From Basidiobolus meristosporus CBS 931.73 (taxonomy: Eukaryota; Basidiobolomycota; Basidiobolomycetes; Basidiobolales; Basidiobolaceae), in the NCBI GenBank assembly GCA_002104905.1, contig MCFE01000193.1, forward strand, positions 62,001-126,000: a stretch of DNA of 64,000 nt. Reading direction: 5' to 3'. The translations under genes and the position numbers were made by a program. Under the pieces are notes generated by a model. The model made no database searches, was not told the DNA's origin, and saw only the letters and a list, made by a program, of their open reading frames with translations. Within the stretch, counting starts at the first letter, position 1, and each line of letters begins with the position of its first letter. Shown here piece after piece: positions 44,366 through 54,391 of the stretch.

Positions 44366-44419
44366 ATGGTAGGAGGACGCGAGGCTGCTGCCCACAATCC
44401 GGCAAGAAACGCTCGGTAA
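44366..44419 (+). pseudogene. decayed Con-6 relic (in duplication copy 1)
   Basis: ATG, then GG..AAAHNP and a stop after 17 codons. The core AAAHNP and the DNA around it (GTAGGAGG...GCTGCTGCCCACAATCC) match the middle of the Con-6 genes; the first and last thirds are lost. Upstream remnants AATCGATATTGATGG look like the conserved promoter boxes. Confidence 0.65.
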
Positions 44420-45078
44420 TTTTATCAAAAGAGTAGAGTTACCACAAGGAATCTAAGGGATCAGGATGCAAACACGGGTGTGCTGAAGAGCGATGAAATG
44501 GGTTGTTCACTTGGAATAGAAAGTGCAACAAGTACAAGCGAAATCGTAAAAATCGTGAAGAATTAGTGCAAGCAGTTGCAACCAAAATTCGGACGGACAT
44601 GGGGGGTTGTTGTTGATACTACGTCACTTGTTCCTCGCCCCAAGTTACAACGAATAGAACCCCTTGCTGAGAGTCCTTATTTGAGCTACATATATATACA
44701 TAAGCATCACGTGCGCAATATGGTTGGTAAGCCAGCTGATATGACTGTGTGGCATATGTGTGGAGGTGATGTGATGTGATGTGATGGCATGAAGAGTAGG
44801 AGTCGGACTGCACCTGGAGGAAAACTCCATCGTTGGCTAATCTAGTGGTACATCACTCTACTTGTCTGAGCATAGTCACCACCAGATGCGAGTCGAGTTT
44901 CCCGTATGGACAGCGGATCGCTGCCCACGTCATTCTAGCTAACTGAGTCAAATGCGAACTTTAACTGAGGTTAGATACGCAATGTTCTATAGCGGTGATG
45001 TCAAAGGGAATAGGTACTGAGCATACAAGGCTGCCTCCGTTCTTTGGCTGAAACTAAACACGCAACACTCGATTTCCG

Positions 45079-45112
45079 TGATGTCATAGGAAATATCGAA
45101 CGAGTACATAAA
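45079..45112 (+). promoter_or_regulatory. Con-6 promoter 1 (class C)
   Basis: TGATGTCA at 45079-45086, 18 bp, TATA-like TACATAAA at 45105-45112; ATG 63 bp after the TATA start. Confidence 0.65.
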
Positions 45113-45167
45113 CTTGGCACAGATCTCCGGGCACTGCAGAGTATCTATCTCATAACTCGGAAACAAC

Positions 45168-45353
45168 ATGGAATACGAAGGAAAGAACCCCGGGAACGTT
45201 GAAGGAGGATTCAAAGCAGCCGCGCACAACCCCAACGTCTCAGCCGAGAAGCAACAAGAGTCGCTAGATAAGGCATCCCAGATCCACGAAGAACGCACTG
45301 GCAAACCGCTGAAGGAGCAGACCATTGAAAAGGAATCCAAGGATTCGAAATAA
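45168..45353 (+). CDS. Con-6-like small protein, copy 1
   Basis: 61 aa, no intron, very hydrophilic, rich in Glu, Lys, Gln and Ser. The middle (GGFKAAAHNPNVSAEKQQ) is the Con-6 motif of conidiation-specific protein 6, a small protein of unknown biochemistry expressed in developing and dry fungal spores. Tail type KPLKEQTIEKE. It has LDKASQ where most copies have LEKASQ. Protein and promoter identical in type to copy 8 because both lie in the segmental duplication. Likely cytosolic and unstructured; no signal peptide or membrane segment. Confidence 0.88.
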   Translation: MEYEGKNPGNVEGGFKAAAHNPNVSAEKQQESLDKASQIHEERTGKPLKEQTIEKESKDSK

Positions 45354-45907
45354 AGATAAGGCACGCTGCAATATGTGCGCTGATTAGGGAAGAAATACAA
45401 AGGGATTCATTCGGATTCTGGAGATCTAGGCGTCCATCGTTTTGCTTGGTTCCTCGATGATGTAATAAATACAAAAGTACGCACCTTTTTATTAGCACTT
45501 TCAAACCTTCTGGTATCATAGCTCTGTGTCCAAGTGAACATCCAAGCCAAAGCCAGGCATGAGCATCATTCAAATCTAAAGTGTTATCGTGTTGGATTAT
45601 GAGTATAGGCGATAATTAATGCACTTATACTGTAGAGCGCTTATATCGAACTTCAATCAGATGCATGATATCGTTGTTAAAGCATACTGCCCACGGAGAA
45701 ATAAAGAGGAAGAGAGGATGAATAACGCACCAATAGGCCACAGATATCAATCGCACTCCAGGCCAGATGCGGCATTCTTATTCATTTTTTCCGATTATTG
45801 CACTTGTTGACCTCGATCATACATCGCGTATCGGTCAAATCCGATCAGACAAACCGTGGCGCAAATGATTTAAGATACCAAAGACTACGCTGATCTGCAC
45901 TGTGGAT

Positions 45908-46008
45908 ATCGATCGAATCAAGCCGATGGCATAATGTCGCTGAATGAATCTAGTCATGAAGCACTCATCATTCATGATGTCACCAGAACCGCACGTCGAG
46001 TATATAAG
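45908..46008 (+). promoter_or_regulatory. Con-6 promoter 2 (class A)
   Basis: ATCGATCG 45908-45915, TGATGTCA 45975-45982, 18 bp, TATATAAG 46001-46008; ATG 62 bp after TATA start. Leader contains CCAGCAACCCAGAAACACC, typical of class A. Confidence 0.75.
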
Positions 46009-46062
46009 TCTACAAAAGGTTTCCTGCTCTACAGAACATCTATCCAGCAACCCAGAAACACC

Positions 46063-46248
46063 ATGGACTACGAAGGAAAGAACCCCGGAAATGTTGAGGG
46101 AGGCTTCAAGGCTGCCGCCCACAATCCCAACGTCTCAGCCGAGAAGCAACAAGAGTCACTAGAGAAGGCATCCCAGATTCATGAAGAGCGTACCGGCAAA
46201 CCGCTGAAGGAGCAAACCATTGAAAAGGAATCCAAGGATTCAAAATAA
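46063..46248 (+). CDS. Con-6-like small protein, copy 2
   Basis: 61 aa starting MDYEGKNPGN, the only copy with Asp at position 2. F-type core (GGFKAAAHNP) and KPLKEQTIEKE tail. The 190 bp after its stop are almost identical to those after copy 7 (46249-46440 and 50994-51180), so these two come from a common block. The longer in-frame reading from 45934 is rejected because it would run through the TATA box. Confidence 0.88.
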   Translation: MDYEGKNPGNVEGGFKAAAHNPNVSAEKQQESLEKASQIHEERTGKPLKEQTIEKESKDSK

Positions 46249-46891
46249 ACCTCAGATACACTACGAAGTGTACATTGAAATCTCAGTTGCCATTTCGCTT
46301 GTGTCTTGACCAGAGAGGCTGGCTTTCGCCCACAAAAGAAATGGGAGGCTTGAACTAGTAGGGAACAATAGAATGATGAAATCACTTGTCTAGTGCTCAA
46401 TCAAGCCGAAGTGCCTTCGAGTTCCCAGAACCAATGGAATACGAAAATATGAGTAGCTCTCACATATTTGGTTGTGTACTTGGAGTTTAGTGAGGTACAA
46501 CTACAATGCATTCTGATGCGAATACAGCTGCTCATGGTAACCTTGGATGGTGAAGGCCCTGGTGATGCAATTACTAGGCGTTTATATCAGGGAGAATAGG
46601 TTGTTGCAGATGGTGATCCACGTAAATTAAGTATGTGAAGCCGAGTGTGAAGCACCAGCCCAGCCACAATCTTGTATAAGATTAGGGAGTCATCAATAGA
46701 GACTCCAACTGATTTGGCATGGTCATCTCGTTGATCGTTACTATGTTTGACCTTGATCATCAATTGTGTACCTGACATAATCATCTCATCAATCGTGTAT
46801 TTATTAGTTCTGATCATGACGTTCCTTCGAAACAGTGGGTGATGATGCAGCTCAGTTATATCCCGCAGTCGTCGTGATCTTTACACTAAGG

Positions 46892-46994
46892 ATCAATCGT
46901 TCAAACCGTCGTTGACAAGGATCAGACACTGAACCCATGACACTATCAAGACCAGATTCTGATGCCATAGGGAGTATTGTTCGTGTATAAAAGT
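46892..46994 (+). promoter_or_regulatory. Con-6 promoter 3 (class B)
   Basis: ATCAATCG 46892-46899 (degenerate), TGATGCCA 46960-46967, 19 bp, TATAAAAG 46987-46994; ATG 61 bp after TATA start. The only copy with a 19-bp gap. Confidence 0.7.
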
Positions 46995-47047
46995 CAGTCA
47001 AAGATATCATCTACCACAGATCATTTCTCTAATAGCTCAAAAACATC

Positions 47048-47233
47048 ATGGAATACGAAGGAAAGAACCCCGGAAATGTTGAAGGAGGATTCAAAGCCGC
47101 CGCCCACAATCCCAACGTCTCAGCCGAGAAGCAACAAGAGTCACTAGAGAAGGCATCCCAGATTCATGAGGAACGTACCGGCAAACCGTTGGAGGGGCAG
47201 ACCATTGAAAAAGAATCCAAGGATTCAAAATAA
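47048..47233 (+). CDS. Con-6-like small protein, copy 3
   Basis: 61 aa with F-type core and a KPLEGQTIEKE tail that it shares only with copy 5. It has a class B promoter but not the EPLKDQTIQ tail found in the other class B genes, so it looks like a recombinant between gene body and promoter types. Otherwise intact. Confidence 0.88.
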   Translation: MEYEGKNPGNVEGGFKAAAHNPNVSAEKQQESLEKASQIHEERTGKPLEGQTIEKESKDSK

Positions 47234-48107
47234 AACTCAGATACACTACGAAGTGTTCATTGAAAATTCAATTGCCATACTCATGTTAAAGCTCTAGAGG
47301 TAGGCCTTTTCCCGCAAAAGAAATGGGAGTCTTGATCGAGTGCGAACGATGCAATGCTCAAATCACCATCATAGTACCCAATCAAACCGAAGAGTTTGGG
47401 AGTGTTGAAAACAATGGAGTACTAAAATATGAGCAACCCTCACGTGGTTCATTGTGTATCTGGGGCTTGGTGAGTTACAACCATAATGCATTCTGATACG
47501 AATGCAACTGTTCATGAATACCTTGAAAAGTGAAGGTTTCGTTAGCGCAATCACTGAGCACATATCAACGAGAGTAAGGTATCACCGATGAGTATGCAGG
47601 AAAATTCATGTAAGCAAAGCCAAGTATGAAGTACATCCTCCTCCAAAGCTTATCCATTAATGACTACTCTAGCTGAATTTGTTCGTCCATTATGTTTACA
47701 TTCTAGAGGGTGAAGGCTTGCGGTGGTGCAATCACTTGGCACATATGCTAATGGCTGTAGGATATCGCCGATGGGAGCCCATGAAGATTTAGGTAAGTCA
47801 ATTATGAAATACAACCCACTGCAATGCTTGGTCATCAATGGTGACTCCAGCTGGATTTGTTCGCCCATTGCTTCCAAGTTCAATAAGGTTACAGCATTCC
47901 CTCGATCTGAGATTGTGGTAGTTTACACCTTAAATGATGTTGTGATGCGAGTGAAGTGTCATCCATTGAGACCCTTTGTGGGTATAATCTTTTCATCGAT
48001 CGTGTACTTGTTGATTCCGATCGTCGTGCTCCTTCGATCTGAGGGGCGCTGACATGACCTTGTTGATGTCCGCAGTCATCGCGATCATCACGATCTGTAC
48101 CCTGGGA

Positions 48108-48177
48108 ATCGATCAGTGCAAACGTCTGACGAAGACTAGACATTGATGCCATAGGGGGTAAGGTTCATGTATATAAG
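48108..48177 (+). promoter_or_regulatory. Con-6 promoter 4 (class B)
   Basis: ATCGATCA 48108-48115, TGATGCCA 48144-48151, 18 bp, TATATAAG 48170-48177; ATG 62 bp after TATA start. Leader contains AATAACTCAAAAGCATC. Confidence 0.75.
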
Positions 48178-48231
48178 CTTGTCGAAAGTACCTTCTTCCA
48201 CACATCATTTCTCCAATAACTCAAAAGCATC

Positions 48232-48417
48232 ATGGAATACGAAGGAAAGAACCCCGGAAATGTCGAAGGAGGACTCAAGGCTGCCGCTCACAATCCCAAC
48301 GTCTCAGCCGAGAAGCAGCAGGAGTCACTAGAAAAGGCATCTCAGATCCATGAAGAGCGTACCGGCGAGCCGTTGAAGGATCAAACTATTCAAAAGGAAT
48401 CCAAGGATTCAAAATAA
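48232..48417 (+). CDS. Con-6-like small protein, copy 4
   Basis: 61 aa, L-type core (GGLKAAAHNP) and the distinct tail EPLKDQTIQKE shared with copies 6, 9 and 11. The following 600 bp (48418-49015) match those after copy 9 (59603-60200), including the next gene's promoter, so copies 4-5 and 9-10 are duplicated blocks. Confidence 0.88.
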   Translation: MEYEGKNPGNVEGGLKAAAHNPNVSAEKQQESLEKASQIHEERTGEPLKDQTIQKESKDSK

Positions 48418-49002
48418 AGACAAAATACGCTCTAACGTGCGTGCTGAATAATGAAAGAACTTGGGTCAATATTGGCAATGTGAACCTTCCTAATTACCAA
48501 AAAAATAAGAGTCGTAACTGGAAATAGCAGTCTTGCCAAAGAGGGGAATTCATTGAAAGGGGTTCAGTAGGGTTCTGGAGACGTAGGCTCCTCGATCATA
48601 AGATGGATGCAACTCAACGGATATTTTACGAATCCTTTCAAACCTCTGGGTCTTATAATTAACAATGTCCAAGCGGGTGCCTGGGACAAAAAAGTACGCC
48701 AATATCGTGTAGATATGAGGAATAATCGTGCTGAAGTAGAGACAAGTATTTACACATGTAGTCAAGTACCAATTAGGTGAAAGATATTATTCTCAATGCC
48801 ATATTTATAGAGATGAATAATGCACCAATGGGGTGCAGAAATCAATCATACTTTGGACCAGATGCGGCATTCTTATTTATTATTTCCGATTATTGTACTT
48901 GTTGACCTCGATCATGCATCGCGTCTTGGTCAAATCTGATCAGACAAACCGTTGCGTAAATGATCGAACATACCCAAACCTATTCCGATCTGCGCTGTGG
49001 AT

Positions 49003-49086
49003 ATCGATCGTGTAAAGCCGACAGTATAATGACACGAAGTACTCACCATTCATGATGTCATCAGGGCCATAGGCTGAGTATATATT
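49003..49086 (+). promoter_or_regulatory. Con-6 promoter 5 (class A)
   Basis: ATCGATCG 49003-49010, TGATGTCA 49053-49060, 18 bp, TATATATT 49079-49086; ATG 62 bp after TATA start. The gap between the first two boxes is 17 bp shorter than in the other class A promoters. Confidence 0.75.
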
Positions 49087-49140
49087 CTTGGGAAAGGCTT
49101 CCTCTTCTGCAGAATATCTATCCAGCAACCCAGAAACACC

Positions 49141-49326
49141 ATGGAATACGAAGGAAAGAACCCCGGGAACGTTGAAGGAGGACTCAAGGCTGCCGCACAC
49201 AATCCCAACGTCTCAGCCGAGAAGCAACAAGAGTCACTAGAGAAGGCATCCCAGATTCATGAAGAGCGTACTGGTAAACCGTTGGAAGGGCAGACCATCG
49301 AAAAGGAATCCAAGGATTCAAAATAA
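49141..49326 (+). CDS. Con-6-like small protein, copy 5
   Basis: 61 aa, L-type core with the KPLEGQTIEKE tail of copy 3, under a class A promoter. With copy 3 it brackets copy 4, which fits exchange of sequence between neighbours. Confidence 0.88.
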   Translation: MEYEGKNPGNVEGGLKAAAHNPNVSAEKQQESLEKASQIHEERTGKPLEGQTIEKESKDSK

Positions 49327-49832
49327 AATTCATGCACACTGTCAAGTGTACCTCAAAACTTCAGTTACTATGTTACTTGCGTGGAATAAATAAATACGTG
49401 TATCCTTCGCTTAGTTAATTGTATATTTGGGGCTTGGGGAGTTACAACCACAATACATTCTGATGAGAATGCAGCTGCTCATGATAACCTTGGAAAGTAA
49501 GAGCTTCGGTAGCATAATCAATTGGCATATATCAATGACAGTATAGCCGATGGGAATCCATGTAAATTCAAGTATGCGAGGTCAAGTGGCATGCACCAGA
49601 TTAGCTACTGTCCTATATGAGACTTAGGAGTCATCAATTGAGACTCTAGTTGACTTGAGTTAGTCATCTCATCGATCATGGCACTAATTGACCTTGATCG
49701 TCGATTGTGTGCATGTCATAGTCATCTCATCGATCGTGTATTTATCAGTTCTGATCACAACGTTCTTTCAATCTGGTAGGTGCTGATGCAGCTCTGTTAT
49801 ATCCCGCAGTCGTCAAGATCTTTGAAGCATGG

Positions 49833-49886
49833 ATCGATCGAAGATCAGGCGCCGATGCCATAGAGAGTAAGGCTCGTGTATATAAA
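49833..49886 (+). promoter_or_regulatory. Con-6 promoter 6 (class B)
   Basis: ATCGATCG 49833-49840, CGATGCCA 49853-49860, 18 bp, TATATAAA 49879-49886; ATG 62 bp after TATA start. Confidence 0.72.
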
Positions 49887-49940
49887 CCAGTCAAAGGTAG
49901 CTTATCCCACAGATCATTACTCTAATAACTCAGAAACATC

Positions 49941-50126
49941 ATGGAATACGAAGGAAAGAACCCCGGAAATGTCGAAGGAGGACTCAAGGCTGCCGCTCAC
50001 AATCCCAACGTCTCAGCCGAGAAGCAACAGGAGTCACTAGAAAAGGCATCTCAGATCCATGAAGAGCGTACAGGCGAGCCGTTGAAGGATCAAACTATTC
50101 AAAAGGAATCCAAGGATTCAAAATAA
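49941..50126 (+). CDS. Con-6-like small protein, copy 6
   Basis: 61 aa, same predicted protein as copy 4 (L-type core, EPLKDQTIQKE tail) with a few silent base changes, under a class B promoter. Confidence 0.88.
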   Translation: MEYEGKNPGNVEGGLKAAAHNPNVSAEKQQESLEKASQIHEERTGEPLKDQTIQKESKDSK

Positions 50127-50652
50127 AGACAAGGCACGCTCCAATGCGCATGCTGATTATTGTTGCAAACCTTGTCATTGAATATGTATAAATCCATTAA
50201 GTGGTCGGATTCCACACATTCATGTGGGCCTTGCATAATTCATCCTTAGTCCACCCACCATTATAACATAACAGAGTTGCGAGAATTCGAGATTTGTCAA
50301 GCACCTAAATCTCAGTATCTGATTACGAAAGCGAGAATGCAAGCAAAATACGAACTTGCATATCAAGTATAAAGAATAATCGTGTTGAGGTGTGAATTTA
50401 AGCCATTGTTGAAGCACTGATCCTATACGTACGAATGTGTGTAGTCAAGCTCAGATGGATAAGAAAGCAACAGAAAAAAAAGGCGACTGACTTGTCAATA
50501 GGACTAATATGTTACCACACTTCAGGCCAGACGCGACATTCTTATTGATTGTGGATGTCGATCGTACATTGTGTATCAGACAAATCTGATCATACTAACT
50601 GCTGTGCAAATGATCCAACATACCCAAAGATATCCCGATCTGCACTGTGGAT

Positions 50653-50753
50653 ATCGATCGAGTCAAGCCGATGGCATAATGTTGCTGATTGAGTCTAGTC
50701 ATGAAGCACTCATCATTCATGATGTCACCAGAACCGCAGGTCGAGTATATAAG
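50653..50753 (+). promoter_or_regulatory. Con-6 promoter 7 (class A)
   Basis: ATCGATCG 50653-50660, TGATGTCA 50720-50727, 18 bp, TATATAAG 50746-50753; ATG 62 bp after TATA start. Confidence 0.75.
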
Positions 50754-50807
50754 TCTACAAAAGGTTTCCTGGTCTACAGAATATCTATCCAGCAACCCAG
50801 AAACGCC

Positions 50808-50993
50808 ATGGAATACGAAGGAAAGAACCCCGGAAATGTTGAGGGAGGCTTCAAGGCTGCCGCACACAACCCAAATGTCTCAGCCGAGAAGCAACAAGAG
50901 TCACTAGAGAAGGCATCCCAGATTCATGAAGAGCGTACCGGCAAACCGCTGAAGGAACAAACCATTGAGAAGGAATCCAAGGATTCAAAATAA
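50808..50993 (+). CDS. Con-6-like small protein, copy 7
   Basis: 61 aa, F-type core and KPLKEQTIEKE tail, almost the same as copy 2 apart from Glu at position 2. Last Con-6 gene before the invertase. The in-frame extension back to 50571 is not used as the start because it contains the promoter boxes. Confidence 0.88.
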   Translation: MEYEGKNPGNVEGGFKAAAHNPNVSAEKQQESLEKASQIHEERTGKPLKEQTIEKESKDSK

Positions 50994-51176
50994 AACTCAG
51001 ATACACTACGAAGTGTACATTGAAATCTCAGTTGCCATTTCGCTTGTGTCTTGACCAGAGAGGCTGGCTTTCGCCCACAAAAGAAATGGGAGGCTTGAAC
51101 CAGTAGGGAACAATAGAATGATGAAATCACTTGTCTAGTGCTCAATCAAGCCGAAGTGCCTTCGAGTTCCCAGAAC

Positions 51177-51480
51177 AATGGAGCACTAAAATATGAGCAA
51201 CTCTCACCTGTCTGATTGTGTACTCGGAGTTTAGTGAGGTACAACTATAATGCATTCGAGTGTGAATGCAGCTGCTCATGGTAACCATGGAAGGTGAAGG
51301 CCCTGGTGGGGCAATTACTTGGCGTTTAAGTCAGGGAGAGTAGGTTATCGCAGATGGAAACTCTCACTCAACATATGTATAAACACGCTCTAGGCAATCA
51401 TTCCATTGACTACAGATAGAGGTGAAACCACGTGCTTGGTGGGTTTTAAACTTTCATCTTCGGCGATACCTGAGTAGTTT
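51177..51480. repeat. orphan Con-6 intergenic module, no gene attached
   Basis: 51235-51350 matches the stretch found upstream of class B genes (46485-46620, 47470-47600, 49435-49560, 60905-61035; word GCTGCTCATGGTAACC). Here it breaks off at about 51360 into the sequence shared with 42540, and no Con-6 gene follows. Confidence 0.6.
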
Positions 51481-54391
51481 TCTAAACGGCATATCGGTGG
51501 TATGATCCTCAATAAAAGGTGGCCTTGAGGAGTACTCCGAATTCTGAGCATCTGCTGATCCACATGACTTTTGTAGCCTGCTTAGGTTACGGACCAGGAT
51601 GGTACTGGGTTCATCACCCGATACCTTAATATCCAACTCCGTGTGTTTATCTTAAATCTCCTACCCTTCCAGGATGTATGTTTTCTTCTGGTGGTCAGGA
51701 GATCGATTACGCCAATTCGCTTTTTTTGCGGGGGGGGTTGTCATATGGGAGAAGAGTGTGTCTCGGCAATGTGGTTGCTGATGAGATTTACTCGTTTTCG
51801 GTCTTGTTCATCAAATTTTGACAAGCTAACCACAGACCTACCCCCTGCTATGCAAGCTGCATCGATGGTGAAAGTCGACTAGGCTCTTCAAACAAGGTGG
51901 GAAGTGACATCTGGTGGGATGGTGGAATATGCTGGAGTAGATGGGGCAGATTATTACCTGCATCGCAGTAGATAGCACTCGGCTATTAGCCTAGAACGGT
52001 TTCGACATCCTCCAGCAATAGCATATCCTGATCTAAACAATATTCTCCCTGGAATCGTGTCTACCAGGCTATGTGCACAGCATGCAAGGATCCATTTTTT
52101 TCGCCAGAACGTGGCGGCGGGTCCTGTGATGGAATCAAAGAACGGTTCAATTTCCCGAGATCTGTGTCGTTGTAATTGGATTTCTCGGTGCCAGCCAACA
52201 ACCACATTGTTTCAATTTCTGTGCGATGCGAAATGCATCTCCCAATTACAGGAACGGATGCGTTGCAATTTCCCCTGGAAACTGGGTCCTGATAGGTGGG
52301 CCCGCTAGATCGGAGCTGGCTAAGGAATCTACATATCCGATTCGGATCCGATCGTATCGCGCGCAAATCAGTGTCATGATGGATGAAGGTGGGTCTCGTG
52401 AGTGAGTTCTGATGATTCGACAAGTAGGCGTTCTAAGAATGTGGAAGCAGGTTCAAGATAGGAAGTAATGTGCGCTGGGTTAAGTATTATTACCTGTAAC
52501 CATGTTTGGTAAAGGCAATGATGGTAAGTTTTTATATCGAACTGGGTGGCCTATACGAAGGTAAATTTCACTCGGGTACTCCTACGTAATGTTGACTGTC
52601 GAATGTGTTGCTCGCTTGCTGGAATTTTGGGTGGTAATGTTTCCGCTTTGCACTTTTGAAGACTTCATGTGCTACAGGGAATCAAATTGTATTGCTGATG
52701 ATCACTGAGAACGCAGAACATATGTGCTGTAGACTGGGGTTATGGTCCCTGTATCTGCATGCGGGCAATACGAGGAGATAGTAGGATACATAGACTCCAT
52801 CACACAAGAAATTCCCAAACATGAAGCCAATTGATGGGAATTCAGTCCGTTTGTTGCACCAAGTTCTCTTGTCTGAGATTAGGAAATGCTGGGTCTAGGA
52901 TGATTTGTATGTGATTGCTCAACACTAGCGAGAAGAGGCATTTGAGATATGGATTCATCACCGTTTAGGCCTTATTCGAGCCACGTATAGACACTTAGTG
53001 TGACGCTTGAGTTGACACACACTTGACACTTCATAGTTCAGTGTTACCCAAAGTGAAAATGTAAGGGTCGATCTACTCAGTCAGGGCCAATAGCTAGCCA
53101 GAGCACGTGACGAAGCTACATGGTAAATGAGTCTCGACCAAATAAGTGGCACCATCGATTCCGTTAGCATCCATCACGGTTATCAAAGTGAAGAGGATGG
53201 CTACCTGGTAGTCAATCGAGTTTCCACCACCTCGGAAACGCTTACACTCCTCCGGTAATTGGTCGTCCCTTCGCCACAATACAAGCAGTTGGATCCTCTT
53301 ATCTATCAATCCAAATTGGTTAGATTTTGGGCTGGATTAGGTAGAGTGAAATCAAGGTTTCAGAGTGGGTTTCACTTCCCTCGAAGGAAATCCAGGCTAC
53401 GTTCATTTTTTGGTTAATAGGCAACTAAATCAAGCAGATGTGGTTCATTCTACCTGAAGTTCGGTGCACAACTGATCTTGATAGATAGGGACGCTTTTTC
53501 GGTGCACAACTGATCTTGATAGATAGGGACGCTTTTATCAGAGAAGTGAATCTGGTGGCTCCTAAATTGGCGCACTAAACTTCGTCGCTAAGGGCGTGCC
53601 ACTTTATTTGATTGTAAGGAAGGGTGAGCCCAGATTAGTCCAATTCAGACCGCAATTAGTCCGTTGTTGACCAGGGATTTGTTGTCTTGACCAGAATCTG
53701 AAGGTTGAAGGTTAGAAATGTCACTTGATACTATCTAACCGCTGAATCATTCACTTACTGAATAGTCAATATTAAATGAGTCTAGTACCCCTGATTGCCC
53801 GCAAAGGCTTCAACAGCCTCACTTGGTTCGTGACCAGGCTCCATGATGCGTCGTTAAGGCATCCAAGATCCTGGTGACCTTGTCGACTGTCAGCTCCGTG
53901 AGGATAGAAGCCCACTCATTTTGCCCAATAGGGCAATTTACGATTGTGTGCGTGGTTTTCGAATGGTGCTGTTTATTCAGTACTCTACAAGGCTTTATGT
54001 GCACCCGTAGTGTGCTGATATCCTAAAATCTCATCGCATAGCTACATGTAATAGTATACAAGTGTTATCAGACAAAGAACCCACAAAATCATAGGGCCCA
54101 TTTTCCTTACTCCACAAGGGAGCGTTCTAGGTGGTATCGAAGCCTGAGAGAATATAGATTAGGTATGATCAGTCCAGGGTGAAGCTTAGGATTGGGTGAG
54201 TGTAAATCATTTCCATAAGCATATATTAATCTTTCTCCGTTTACTAATACTACGTTAGGATAAGTGCCGAAGTGGATGGTGGCAGATGTGCCTGGTTTCT
54301 TGACGCGTAAAAACTCCACTGTCCTACTTCCTAGTTGGCGGTCATCTAACATTATATAAGACCCGACAATCTACATGAATCAATATTCAAA
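51481..54391. other. 2.9 kb without a recognised gene
   Basis: 51690-51750 repeats 42690-42760. Minus-strand frames at 53094-53309, 53819-54004 and 54107-54352 look partly protein-like (the last, with GTYPNVVLVNGERLIYAYG, is the best), but no family is recognised and no splice chain was found. A perfect 38-bp tandem repeat lies at 53461-53536. TATATAAGA at 54353 is the likely TATA box of the invertase. Confidence 0.4.
53461..53536. repeat. two perfect 38-bp tandem units
   Basis: Unit from TCGGTGCACAACTG to GGGACGCTTTT repeated without change at 53461-53498 and 53499-53536. Confidence 0.95.

Larger units (their letters stand above)
42762..45357 (+). repeat. segmental duplication, copy 1
   Basis: 2596 bp nearly identical to 56062-58676 in the same orientation. 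It begins inside the invertase reading frame and ends just after a Con-6 stop codon (TAAAGAT). Contents: invertase tail, HAD phosphatase, Con-6 relic, Con-6 gene 1. Confidence 0.95.

Noticed and set aside
50595-50867. Antisense frames of 80-95 aa over Con-6 promoters (also 45835-46122, 48940-49200, 60113-60400, 62153-62425)
   Set aside because: They exist because the promoter and 5' coding DNA are themselves conserved between copies; no start context or domain, and they overlap the sense gene.
50571-50993. Longer Con-6 proteins with N-terminal extensions (also 45934-46248, 60143-60526, 62129-62527)
   Set aside because: The extra codons run through the conserved TGATGTCA and TATA boxes and the leader; the 61-aa start is shared by all copies.
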